A stretch of DNA of 64,000 nt, taken from positions 11,019,067-11,083,066 of the forward strand of contig OZ022588.1 in assembly GCA_963669155.1 (NCBI GenBank), read 5' to 3'. This stretch comes from Arbacia lixula (taxonomy: Eukaryota; Echinodermata; Echinoidea; Arbacioida; Arbaciidae). Below the pieces are notes generated by a model. It was not told the DNA's origin and ran no database searches. It was given only the letters and a program-made list of their open reading frames with translations. Below are positions 13,675-27,600 of this stretch, in pieces. Numbering within the stretch: position 1 is the first letter of the stretch; every line of letters starts with the position of its first letter. The translations under genes and the position numbers were made by a program.

Positions 13675-16600
13675 TCTCTTGCTCTCTCTCACTCTCGCTT
13701 TGATTTTCTCTTTCAGCTGCTCCCCAAATGAATGCTGATTTACAGAACCTCCTGGGAGAGATAGACGGCCTGAGACAATCATTATTAGGCCAGCAGCATC
13801 ACATTGCTAGTAGGGGACCTCCAGGGGGTGCAAACTTGCCCCCCTTCACCACACCCATGAGGCCACCTGCTCTTGACAGAGGTAAAAATCCAATTTTCTT
13901 GGGACTGTCCCGTCATTAATCATTGAAGAAAACAACACTTATCTCTGTATTCCAAGTTTTATAGGGCAATTTGACATGTGTTTATGGGAGCACACTTTAC
14001 CATTCACATGGGGGTCTCATTAGGGGTGCAAACTTGTCTCCCTTCTGCACCCATGGGATCACCTGCTAATGGCTGGTGCACAGCCATGTCAAATCTTGTA
14101 GGACCACTCCTGCTTCTTACCACTTGTAGGTTGCTAGCACTTTCCCTCCACGGCGATCAAGGAAAAGTGCTTAATACACCAACCATCTGGTATTGCATTC
14201 TGAAAGTTGCAGATATTATGTTGCTAATCTTCCTCTCTTACTCTCTCCATCGCTATCTTTCATATCTTTCTTCAGGTGTGCCATCAATACCCCAACAGCC
14301 ACCACCACCACCACCTTCTTTTGCGCCTGCCACCCATGGTGCCATGAGCTACCCAGGAGGCTCCATGGCACCGCAGTCTCTTGCCTTTACACCTCAGCAT
14401 CCACCAATGGCGCCTGCACCATCAATGGCACCAGCCAGAGGTGCTCCTACCAGCGTGAGTGCACCTGTGGGCCACCCCCACTTTGTCTCTGCGGTACCAC
14501 CACCTGTCCAGCCCATGCAGAGTCATGGACCGCCGCAGGGTCACATGGTGCCATTAGCACCACCGACGGTACCGCCCCAAACTAGTGTTATGAACACAGC
14601 AGGGACCGTCCATGGTGGACAGGCAGGCTTTTACCCCCATGCATCCAATGGACCGGTCCGTACTGTGCAGCAGAGAATTGAGCAGGAGCCTCCATTCAGT
14701 GGGATTAGGGGGAGCAAGTTGAGACAAGTCGAGGGACCCATTGAAGGTCTCTTCTGCAATGTACCAGAGCATCACGATATGGTCAGTATTAATCACTTTA
14801 CAAAATCTGTACCATTTAGTTTCTCCATCACTATGTTATGCAAGCATGTGTTTGTATCACATATGAGATATAAATTTCTGATTTAGCCATACTTTTTCAC
14901 TTTTTTTCAAGTAGAAGTACTAAGTTCTGCTTTTTCCTATATATGTATATCAATGGCAACCTGTGCCCATCCTTCTATCAATTGTTTCTTTGTGATTTCT
15001 TTCATAACAAATATTACTTGGTCTGATTATTTTTTTAAATATATATAATGAATTCCAGACATATATGTATCAGACAGTACTGTTTTCGAATAGACAGTAC
15101 AGTATTTCTTTTGTTAAGTCATATCACTTTACTAGCATCAAACAATATGTAAATTATCTTGTTGTTTTGATAAAGAATGTGAGTCTTCTCAGAGTTGAAC
15201 ACAGTGTATAAGAGTCTTGTGATGCCATGATTGACTCATTTTATAGGCCTGTATCCCCAAACGTTTGCCAATCTTCTCCTGAGTTGTGTTTAGTGTTTTA
15301 TTCTGTCTCAGCGTTCATTGGCCGTTTTTTTTTTTGTTGTTTGACAGGAGGATGAGCTTGGCCGACTTCGCAGGCAGCTAGACAAGCTGAAGAAACTCAA
15401 GGTGAGCAACACTCACTCTGTACCGGTAGCTTAAAGGGAAAATACTGTACTGGGAAGACAAAAAAGTCTTCAAAAAGTAATCGCGAGCAATCTTCTAGCA
15501 AATAGTCTTAAATTCATGTATTGTCCATTTCAGAATCTTGCAGAAAGTTATTTGCCCTGAAATTATCCACATTTGGAATAATCAGTGATTAACTCACAAT
15601 TCCTCAAATTGTTCGGGCCGAACATTTAGAGGATTTGTGATTTAATCACTAAGTACTCCATATGCGAATCATACAAAAGCAAATAACTTTCAGCAAGTTT
15701 CAGAAAATGGACAATACATGAAATTAAGACCATTTGCAAGAAGATTGCTTACGATTACCTTTTGAAGGTTTTTTTTTTGTCTTCCCAGTACAGTATAAGC
15801 CCTTTAAAGGAGAAACTCCCCATACCACCATGTAGGGGAAAGTCATCCCATCTTGAACCACATGGCTATGACATAAAACAGTTTAACTATTTATGTGGAA
15901 TTTGTTCACCATTGATGCGCATAAATCTTATACAGCGTCAGTTTATCTGCCACTCGAAGAGTTAACTGATCTAGACCCCATTGCATAAAACTTACCATTA
16001 ATCATAACCACCTTGGTGAAATTGCTTGACAACCAATGACATTAAATGTCTCTATAGAAATTGCCATTGGTAGCGAAGTTACCATCAATGGTAAAGTGTA
16101 TGCAACAGAACCGACCCCTTGTTATCCTGAATAGAGATGTTGAATTATGATATTTAGCATAATGATATTAAAATTATGATATTTAGCATTATGATAATCT
16201 TGTTCTTACAGCGGTCTGGGGGCAGGAGTTCTCTGGGAGGGCAAGAGTCAAGGTCGAGACTGAGAAATGACTTGATGGTGAGTTGGGCGTATATCTGTCA
16301 ATTCACCCTTTCTCTTTCATTCTTCCATTCTCTATTTCTGGCCTGTTTCTCTTTTCTGCAGTTCTCACTCATCTCTCTTTCTATCTTTTTCTATTTCTCC
16401 TTTTAGTTTTTACTCGCTCAACCCTTTTCTCCTCGTTCTCCTTCAAGCTATCTCATCTGTTTATTGCTCTTTCTCTCAGTCTTTCTGTTTTTTATTGTCT
16501 TTTTCATAGTGAGCATCCATTTAACACTGTAAATTGCTGCCCAAACAAGGCATGGAAAATAAAGGTAGGGTAGGTGTACAAAGATGCAAAAATGGATGAG

Positions 16601-19600
16601 GAAAAAAAGAAGATGAGAAAGAAAGCAAAGACCAATGCCCTGTTGCATAAAACTTACCATTGATGGCAAATTTGCTACCAGTGGCAATTTCTATGGAAAC
16701 CATGTATTTGATTGGCGATCAAGCAGTGTTACCATGATTGTTGGCAGAGTTACCATTGATTAATTAAGTTTTATGCAACAAGGCCTAGTTTTATACCAAT
16801 CCAGAAAAAGCCCATTGACTTATTACACATTTTATGCACCTATAGTACTGAGAGGGTTAAGCCATGTACTAAGGAACCCGGGTATACCTAGTTCTCAGGT
16901 CTCCTACTCAAAAATAGAAACCAGGTATACCTCGGCTTGTTTTATCTCTGTATTAGGTAGTTTTTACTCCTATTTGAATGCAATTGAAACATCCAATCAT
17001 TAGTTCAATATTTCAGCTACAATTCAAGATCATATTTGTGGAACTTGCCCTGAGAAATGTTGTTAAAAAAGGACGTAACTAAACATTGTATGTCCGTCTG
17101 TGAAGGAAATCTTTGTACCACAGTACACTTTGCGTATAAGCACAATCACATTGACTTATTGTGCATTTCATGTGCCTATGGTAGTGAGAGGTTTAAAGGG
17201 GAAGTTCACCCCGAAATTGTTTTGGTTTCAATAAAAAGAGACAAATGAAAGATACATATGAGTGAAGGTTTGACAAAAATCGGTCAAAGGAAAAGAAAGA
17301 TATTTGATTTTAAAGTTTTGATTTTGTGACGTCACACATGCGAGGTGCTCTCCCATATGTTGTGTACAATTTTTTTCGAAAATGTGCATTGTCTACCAAA
17401 GATATTCATCCTTTTACTTGTGCATTTGATACATCATTAGAAATATGTTTTTACACACATACCTGTACGAAAAAAATCATTCCGTTGTCAAAAACAGAAA
17501 AAAAGCAATTTATTGACTTATTTTGTACAGAACATGGGAGAGCACCTCGTATGTGACATCACAAAATCAAAACTTTTCTTTGAAATCAAAAAAATTTCAG
17601 GGTGAACTTCCCCTTTAAATGACAATGTGTTCCTTGCAGGAGAAGCGGGAGGAGCTGGAGGCCCTGGACTTGGCTGTCTCCAGGCAGCAAGGAGCTCTGA
17701 GGAGACTGAAGGCAGATGACCAGGAGCTGAGGGGGCAGAAGGAGGCCCGTCTCAGGGAGCTGCAGGAGCTGGACAGAGCCATGGAGAACAAGAGATCCCG
17801 GAGGTGGGTGGCACTAGTTTCTTCCCCTCTTCCTCCTTCTCCTCTACCTCTTCCTTCTCTGCTCTTTCTTCCTCATCACCTTTCCCTCCACTATTTCTTC
17901 CTCTCCCCCTTTGCCTTCCTCTTTCTCCTCATTTTCATCCTCTTTCTCCTATTGCTTGTCTTCTTTCACAATCTCCTCTCTCTCTCTCTCAATCTCTCTC
18001 TCTCTCATCATTTGCTTCTTCCTCAACTTCTCCATTTTCTCTTTTCTTCCTTCTTTTCCTCTTCATCCTATTTATCCTGCCCCTCCTCCTATACTTCCCT
18101 CTTTTATTCTTATGCTCCCTTTCTCGCCCTTCACTTTGACCTCCCTTTCTTTCCTCTTCTTCTTCTTCCTCTTCTTTTTCTTCTTCTTTTTCTTCTTCTT
18201 CTTCTTCTTCTTCTTCTTCTTCTTCTTCTTCTTCTTCTTCTTCTTCTTCTTCTTCTCCTTCTCCTTCTTCTTCTTCTCCTTCTTCTTCTTCTTCTTCTTC
18301 TTCTTCTTCTTCTTCTTCTTCTTCCTCTTCCTCTTCTTCTTCTCCTTCTTCTTCTCCTTCTCCTTCTTCTTCTTCTTCTTCTTCTTCTTCTTCTTCTTCT
18401 CCTTCTTCTTCTTCTCCTTCTTCTTCTTCTTCTTCTTCTTCTTCTTCTTCTTCTTCTTCTTCTTCTTCTTCTTCTTCTTCTTCTTCTTCTTCTTCTTCTT
18501 CTTCTTCTTCTTCTTCTTCTTCTTCTTCTTCTTCTTCTTCTTCTATTTCTCTCATCTCCTTCTGTTTGTTTGTTCTTCTTCCTCCTTCTTATCCTCAAAA
18601 TATACCATGCACACCAATGTTAGTAAGCAAATAATCAACGTTTGTGAAGGTGATGGGACGAACTCTCACTTCCGGGGCGATCTGGATGTAGCTATCTTTC
18701 CGAAGCGCAGCTGAGGAAAGATAGCGTATACATTCAGATCGCCGAGGAAGTGATAGTTCGTCTCATTGCCTGAAACCAAAAGTCGATTATTTGCTTTATA
18801 TGCCACATCTGAAACCAACTATCTATACCAAAAATGGCAATTTGACGTACAAAAGTAATGTTTACTTCTCTATCTAACCCCGAGCCGCTGCCATGGGGAA
18901 CACGCGTATAGGACGCGCGTATAGGATGCGCGTTGGGACGCGTAGTCAATTGATAGTCCGAGTGTAACGCACTTTTATTTCTCGCGTACTCAAAATATTA
19001 ATCACGCATTAGGACTGTGAGGAGTGAAGAGATCAGCAAAACCAAAAAGTACTATCCCCTCGAGTGTAACGAACTTTTCTTCTCGGGTGATCTGATAGGA
19101 AAAACTACGCTTTATCACGTGATCAACTCTTGACCAATCATATAGCAACATTCTTAGTATGTGGAATATGATAGATAATAACATATTTTGATCATAGATT
19201 GTATGGTTTCATACTTCCCCTTCCTCCTTAGGGAGTTCATTAATAATCCTCAAAGGATCCAACCTGATGACGAGGACTACGAAGGCCTGGATGAGCTCCT
19301 TCAGAGAAGCGGCTACTTGGAAGACGAGGTTGACTGTCTGGAAGAAACTCTTGCCAAGAGGCGAGCTGAGCTGAGAGAGGCGGACCGATTACTGCTGCAA
19401 TGTCAGACAGACCTCCACCAAGCAGAAGACAAGGTCAGTGCTCACCCAATAACTATCTTTCTTTGCTCAAAGTTTGATACCTGCCTATAGGAAATCATCA
19501 TGAGTATTCAGAATGCAAAATAATTGTTTTTTGCTTATTTAATTTTATGTATTTTGTGTTCATATTATTTTAATTATTGTTTGTGCATGTAACTGCTATT

Positions 19601-21271
19601 TATGTGATGTGTATGTAAGCACTGTCATGTCTATAACCTTATGTGTTTTGTTATTAAGAATGAAATCAAAGTAATTCAATTCAATTTTTTTTTCTTTAAC
19701 CTTTTTCTCTATAACCAGCTTTTATGCTAATCTCAAACTGATTTTAAATTTTGATGAAAGACGGAAATGAGTCCTTCAGTCATTCCTGTCCATACATTGA
19801 AAGTCAATTAAGCGACCACTTGATTTTAAATGCCTATTTCTTTTTTCTCTCCTTTGAACAATGTTTTGACTGAAATCTGTATAAAGTAACCTGTGCATAA
19901 AGACTACATTTCTTGTCTCTCTAGGGGTGTCTTTAAACACAGTTTTTTTTTCATTCTATGTCTAAATGCATTCATTTGATTTTATTGTAATTTTCAGGCA
20001 AGTGAGACGGTCAGAAAGTTTGACCAGACGACTCGCGACATTGCCCTGGCGACCGAGGAGCACGCCGAGCTGGAGCGGCGGTCGGCGGAAGCTGCGCTGA
20101 CGCTGGTCCAGGCCCAGGAGCGGCTCCAGGTGCTCCTGCAGGAGACCAAGGAGCTGGAGGAGAGGAGGGAGGCCGCGGAGAAGGATGCGGCAGAGATGGA
20201 GGGGTTGCTAGGCAACAGGGAGAGGGAGTACAGAGCTGTAGAGGCCAAGAGAGACCAGAGCAGCAAGAGGTATGATAACAAAGAATGAATGAGGGGATGC
20301 CGGAAATGTAGATGAATTAGGGGAAGGAGAAAGTGAAGGAGAAGAATGAGAAAGACAGTAAACTTGTTAGCAAACATAAAACCCCATAACCTCCATGTTT
20401 TTTAATTCAATTTTGCTCAAACTTTCACCAGTTTATTTCTCTGATTTGTCTGTTTTTTTTTTCCATGTATGAACAATTTGCTTTCAGGGAGTACTATCAT
20501 TTTCGTGTGGAATACAAATATGATGTACCTTCCTGAATTGTATGTTTTGGTGTTCTTCCATTTCACATTTCAATTTCAAAGCGAGGTTAATCATTTCTGC
20601 ATTTAATATGTATTATATCAATGCCAATCCACATGGGTGTGTTGTTAATAACTGTGTTCTGCTGGGTTTGCCTGCAGGCTAGAGATGCTGAAGTCTGAAG
20701 TGATCATATCAGAGCAGAAGCTGTCTGAGCTTCACACCCAGCTGCGGGATGCAGAGAGGGACAGGTCTAACAGGCAGAGCGAGCTGGAGCGACTAGAAGA
20801 TCAGGTAGGATAGAGGGAGAAGAGGAGAGGGGGAGAGTGAGATGTGAAAGATTGAAAGACAGAAAGACAGAGAGAGGGAGAGACAGAGACAGAGAAAGAC
20901 AGGTCTAACAGGCAGAGCTAGCTGGAGCGACTAGAAGATCAGGTAGGATAGAGAGAGATGAAGAGGAGGATAGTGAGATAGTGAGAAAGATAGAAAAGAA
21001 AGAGAGATAGAGAGGGACAGGTCTAACAGGCAGAGCGAGCTGGAGCGACTAGAAGATCAGGTAGGATAGAGGTAGAAGAAGAGAGGGGGAGAGTGAGATG
21101 AGAAATATTGAAATACAGAAAGACAGAGAGAGGGAGAAACAGAGATAGTAAGAAAGACAGGTCTAACAGACAGAGTGAGCTGGAGTGACTAGAGGATCAG
21201 GTAGATAGAGGTAGAAGAAGAGAGGGGAATAAGAAAGATTGTAAGGCAGAGAGATAGACAGAAAGAGAGAT

Positions 21272-21308
<37 letters not shown>

Positions 21309-21573
21309 AAGAAAGAGACAGGTCTTACAGACAGAGGGAGCTGGATTCACTAGAAGATCAGGTAGAATAGAGGTAGATGAAGAGAGGAGGAGAGTTAGAT
21401 GAGAAAGATAGAAAGACAGAGAGAGACAGACAGACAAACAGACAAACAGACAGACAGATACAGAGTGCAAAAGACAGGTCTACCAGAGCAAGCTGGATCG
21501 ACTAGAGTATCAGGTAGAATAGAGGGAGATGAAGAGAGGAGGAGAGTGAGATGAGAAAGATAGAAAGACAGAG

Positions 21574-21604
<31 letters not shown>

Positions 21605-24600
21605 TACAGACTTCAAAAGACAGGTCTACCGGACAGAGCAAGCTGGATTGACACAAGGATCAGGATGGATAGAGGGAGAAGAAGAGAGGATGATAGTACA
21701 GTACTGAGAAAGAAAAAAAGAAAGAAACAGCAAAAAACAGATAGACAGTGAGATAGACAAACAGATAGACAGTGAGATAGACAGGTCCAAAAGACAGAGC
21801 GAGCTTGAATCGACTAGAAGATCATGTAGAATAGAGAGAGGATGAAAGTATGATACTGTAAAAGAAATAAAGAAACAGCGAAAGACAGATTGACCTTTGG
21901 TCCTTACTGGACCAGAGCTCATGACGCCTGAAAATCTAACTGTGAGTAAAGGGTAAATAAACCATTATTGATTTGGCTGATTTTCATCCTGGCAGCTTGA
22001 GCATGAGAAGCAGAGCCTAGAGCAGGTCAACAGGGAGGTCGAAGCCAAGCAAGCCGACCTTCGAGCTCTGACCTCTCAGCTGGAGAAGCATCGGCAACAG
22101 CTGGTGTCTGCGCTAGAGGACGGGGAGAGGGAGGTGGCTGACACACAGCAGAAAATCAAGGCTAGTATTCACTCTTCACTCATGTCATAGACATATTTTG
22201 TTGCAAGAACTGTACACAAATCCTAAAAAGTAGCATTTTAACATAGTATAGGAAAGGTAAATCCTAATTAGGCCAGGATAGATATGACAACAAAAAGATC
22301 ATTCTGAAACGCGAAAAGATATTGTTGGAAGATTTTGTGACTTTCTTCTTTGTAGTCTCGCGCAACCAAAATTGCGATGACCGGGTGCACCATGGCAATG
22401 CCACATCATTTTTGCACTAGACAGTGTCATTCCAAATTCGACTCATTTTCGTGATTTTGGGTACAAAGCTAATGGAAAGCGTGTGTCACTGATGCGCATC
22501 TTATGCAAATCATGACACACCTTTTCATTTCTTTTTTTTAAGGGTCTCACAGCTTTTGAGGCCAAGTAAAAAAAAAATAAGCCAAAAAACAAACACAGAC
22601 ACTGACACTGAAATGGCGTGTACGACCAAAATCTGACAGAAAGGGCTATAATTGCCCCTTCCCCCTGTAATAGAAAGTAGCCTGGCCTGGTAGGGGTTAA
22701 CGTACCTCTACCTCTCTCTGATCCCCCAGGAGAGCCAGGCCCAGCTGGAGCGGCTCAAACAGCAGCGAGCTGAGGTCTCCCACTCCACCGAGCAGCGACG
22801 GGAGGAGCTGGCCCGTCTCCAGGGCAGGGTAGCAGACGCCGAGGGCGCTCTTCGCCACGCCCAGGCCGCCGGGGAGAAGCAGCAGGCAGAGCTGAAACAC
22901 ACCCTGGAGATGGTGCACATTGAGACCACGGAGCTGGAGGCTCTGAGGCTACAGCACCAGGCTAAGATGGGCGAGCTGGAGAAGACTCAGCTGGCTGCAC
23001 TGCAGGTCAGTGGTCACCCTTCTGGTCACTCTTGGCTCGTGCTGTGACCAAAACATCATTATATGTCCACTGGAGATTGCGTATAGAGTACAGGGGCCAT
23101 ATTCATGAAAGCTTACTAACCTAGTTGGTTACTACAAGTTGGTTACTACAATGCATGCATTTCGATGCACTTTAGTAACTAACTAGGCTTGGTAATGTTT
23201 CATGAATATGGCCCCAGATGTAGTTCATTGGTTAAGATGAACAAAAAAACACCTGTATTTGTAAATGTCTAATCTTGTCTTTATGTTAATGCACGAGGCC
23301 CAATTTTTTAAGCGTTTCTTTACTGAGCTCACATATTTGCAGGCTGGTGTTTTACCACTCAGAAACTGTACAGACAATAGATGACATGCCATGAATTAAC
23401 TGCAAAAAGCGTATAGGACACAACTAAGCCATAACCCTTTAAAGTTCCAAAGCAAACGTTGACATCCTAACAGGACCAGGGCTAACAAAGCCAGAAAATC
23501 TAATCTTGAGCAACAAGTTAACCACAACGGTTTCTCTTCTGTCCCCCCAGGAGAAGGCCTGTCTGGAGACGCTGAGGGAGGAGGCCCAGCGGGGCCGGGC
23601 CGAGGCCGAACTGGCACGGGAGGAGGCACGGGGAGCTAAGGAGGAGCGGGACCGGGTCATGGGGGAGAGACGAGCCCTGGAGGAGGGCATGGAGGGCTTG
23701 GAGAGGGAGGAGGAGGCGAGGAGAGGGGCGTGTGACTCCTTAGATACCAGGCTCAGACAGCTCAAGACGTGAGTACAAAGTCTGGTAGGATGGGACAGGG
23801 AAGGAGGGCATGGTGAGGGAGGAGGAGGAGGCGAGGAGAGGGGCGTGTGACTCCTTAGATACCAGGCTGAGACAGCTCAAGACGTGAGTACCAAGTCTGG
23901 TAGGATGGGACAGGGAAGGAGGGCGTGGTGAGGGAGGAGGAGGTGAGGAGAGGGGCGTGTGACTCCTTAGATACCAGGCTGAGACAGCTCAAGACGTGAG
24001 TACCAAGTCTGGTAGGATGGGACAGGGAAGGAGGGCGTGGTGAGGGAGGAGGAGGTGAGGAGAGGGGCGTGTGACTCCTTAGATACCAGGCTGAGACAGC
24101 TCAAGACGTGAGTACCAAGTCTGGTAGGATGGGACAGGGAAGGAGGGGATGGTGAGGGAGGAGGAGGAGGCGAGGAGAGGGGCGTGTGACTCCTTAGATA
24201 CCAGGCTGAGGCAGCTCAAGACGTGAGTACCAAGTCTGGTAGGATGGGACAGGGAAGGAGGGCGTGGTGAGGGAGGAGGAGGAGGCGAGGAGAGGGGCGT
24301 GTGACTCCTTAGATGCCAGGCTGAGACAGCTCAAGACGTGAGTACCAAGTCTGGTAGGATGGGAAAGGGAAGGAGGGCGTGGTGAGGGAGGAGGAGGAGG
24401 CGAGGAGAGGGGCGTGTGACTCCTTAGATACCAGGCTGAGACAGCTCAAGACGTGAGTACCAAGTCTGGTAGGATGGGACCGGGAAGGAGGGGATGGTGA
24501 GAAAGGAAGAAGAGCCTAGGAGAGGGGCGTGCATTGAAGCTTTGACCATTGGTGATCCATTGTTATAAAAACCTGTCTGAAATTGTCAAGGCAGATGGGG

Positions 24601-27600
24601 AGATGGAGGAATCAGCTCATCACTTAAGAAGCTGTGCCTTGAATATTTCCCTTTCAGAATTCACAAGGACACCCAGGAGTCGGTCAGCCAGAATCAACGC
24701 ATCCTGGAGGACGTCCAGCGGGAATTGGGCGCCATGGAAACAGATGTGGAGGACTCTAAGAGACAGAAGGCTGATCTGACGAGGGAGCTACAAAGCCTTA
24801 GACAGCAGGTCAAAGGTCAGACAGTATTTCCTATCCTTAAAAATAGCATTTTGGTTCAGCTCTTTTAAATTTACATAAAACTAGAGCATTCTTAAAGAAG
24901 CAATGATGTATCATTTTTTCTTCAAAGTTACAGGATTATTACAAGTTGAAATCCATAGTCTCCCATTGCACAGCCCCTTTAGTGAAATCAACTCAGATCC
25001 TAGTGAATGACTGTATCTCTCTTTCTCTGTCTCTATTGACACTATGTTTACCCCTTTACTGTGTTCACCGTTGATCCTAGTGAATGAATGAATCTCTCTC
25101 TTTCCCTTTCCTTAGACACTAAGTCCAGCCTAAAGCAGTCCAAGGTGGCCATTAAGGATGCAGGGAGTCAACAGCACCGTCTGCAAGAGGTACACCCCTT
25201 CCTTTCCTCTCTATTAGCCTGAATAGGACCCACCATGCACGCCATAGCCCATGTGGGTCACCAGAGAAGATAGGGAGAAACAAGATATACTTTATTTGTT
25301 TTTTTTTCACAGTTCAGTCTTAAGAAGTAAATTCCACTGTGCTGAGGCTTTTTTTTAAACTTCAACAAGGCCTGGTCAAAACTAATTCCTTCTCTCCAGA
25401 ACATCTACATAAAGCTAAGGCTAGTGATTGCAAATTAAAAAAAAAAAAATAGCATCTTTATTTTGCTAAATTTGTCACCAATCTGCTTCTCTGAATAAAT
25501 CATGTGGAGTATTTCATGGCAGTTGTCATGGCCAGTGATTAGAATTTGCTTGCAATTTATCAAAAGTTTTGTGTAATTTTGCCAAATCAAAAATAGTAAA
25601 AGTGCATCCGAAACGCTCTTCTAGAAACCTGGATTCTGTGAATGCAAAACCTTATAACCACAGCCTAATCAGCCATTTCGTAATTGCAATTGCGCATGAG
25701 CAGATTATTGCTTTTAGTAAATGACCTCAGGTCATTCTCCAAATTCACAGAGTAAAATGGGAATTCATTAGATAGATGACCACATTTCAAGCTATTATCA
25801 TGCAAATATGGCAACAGCTATTCAGCTCTGAGAAGGTAGTGAAAGAACATTCCACCATGTGCATCGGCTTCTATTGTTGTTCCGGGCACACTGTAAAATG
25901 TCTTTACATCCATCATCCAACACAACTTCATGAAAAACAATCCCAGTGAACAGTCTAGTAGTATTTATTCAGTGCATTGTCTGACCATAGTGTAATTACG
26001 AAATGGTCTATTCTTGCGTGTGAACGCCTCGATTGATCTCCCCTCCCAGGAGCTGCAGGGGCTGGGGAGGCAGAAGGCCCAGCTGTCGTCCCAGCTGGAC
26101 CAGCTCGTCAGCAGTCTGGACCAGCACAGGGCCACGCTGGAAGACTACAAGCAGGAGCAGGCCAGGAAGCAGGACACCCTCGGCATGATGGGAAGGAAGC
26201 TGGTTGAACGGCAGAGGGAGCTGGAGAGTCTCGCAGAGAGGACCGCGCAGGAGGAAGATAAACTTGCCAGGGTAGGCAGAGCTAATTGTCATGATATGAA
26301 GCATATTCACCCAGTATCCTCAAAGAATTTCTCAAATTTCATATATCGTATACCAGTAATGATAGTATAGGAAAAGACAATTAAGTTTTTTTGGGTCAGT
26401 CATATAGGTCAAAGGTCAAAGATCTTATTTCATATGATCATATGTCAAGAAATATTTGACCAAACTTCACAAAACTGGATAAAACAAAAATGCATAATAG
26501 TTGCCTGATAGGATTTGGGTTTGGGCAGAACGGAGGCTTACCTCAAAGGTTATAGGTCAAGATTACATTAAAAAAAGAATAAATACTGATAATGATAATA
26601 ACCCTAATTTCTACCCACAATTTTTCTTCTCAGGTATCAAGGAAGATTAGTCGAGCGAGGGAAGCTAGTGGCACAGGTCAGGATGGCCATGGCAGAGACA
26701 CGGCAGCCTGGAGGCAAGAGAGGGAGCCGGCAGCCTGGAGACAGGAGAGGGAGACCCTGCAGCAGGAGGCGGAGACCAGGAAGGCAGAGGTGGAGGCTCT
26801 TCAGAGGGAGCTGCTGGCTCTGCGGAGAGAGGGAGGGACCAGGAGCAGTGAGGCGGAGCTGAGAGAGGTGGAGTGGAGGAGAGAGAAGGAGACGCTCCAG
26901 TGGGAGGTGGAGACGTTACGGAGAGAGGTGGAGCCGAGGAGGAGGGAGGCGGAGACTCTTCGAAGGCAGGTGGAGACTCTTCAGAGGGAGGTGGAGCGGC
27001 TACAAAGAGAGGCAGAGCATGGACAGAAGGAGCTGAAGGAGCTAAGCAGGAGAAAGGAGGAGCTCCAGGCAGGGGTGGAGCAAGGGGAGGGAGAGGCAGG
27101 GAATCTGGTGGAGCTGGAGTCAAAGATCAAACAACTAGGTAAGTGGACTCTGCGTGTGCAGGTATCAGAAACTCACCAATCTCCTAGCCAGGAGGAAGAT
27201 ACTAGGTTAACCCAGTGCACATGATTAGATTTTCTGGCTTTCTGAACCCTGGTCCAGTAAGCATATCAACATTCACCATAGCACTGCAGTAACTATAGTG
27301 GTGTTAATAGCCTATCTTCTATTGTTGGTTAAACAGATTACATGGTAGTCGCGCTGCTTAGTATCTGAGTGGTGAGAAGCCAGCCCGCAAATATGCGGCT
27401 CAATTAACAACGTGTTGATATTTACATGAACCCTTCCTGTGATATTTCCAATGGTGCTCAATGGGATTAGGGTGCAATATTGGTGACATCCTTTCAGTGT
27501 GCACACTGGAAGGATTTCTCAGGCCGACCTTGCAGGAGATGGATGGCTGGCATTCAGAAAGAGGAGCTTGTCGCAAGGTCAGGCACAAGGAGGAAGATGG

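Noticed and set aside
17619-18714. 334-codon poly-Leu, 267-codon poly-Phe and opposite-strand poly-Glu/Arg frames
   Set aside because: Produced by the (TTC)n array; the true exon is 17640-17803.
23769-24500. A CRISPR array or prokaryotic repeat cluster
   Set aside because: The unit contains exon sequence and a GT donor, has no unique spacers, and lies in a eukaryotic gene.
25672-26006. Foldback element with CCATTTCGTAATT ends
   Set aside because: Only 13 inverted bases match and the interior shows no pairing; may be chance.
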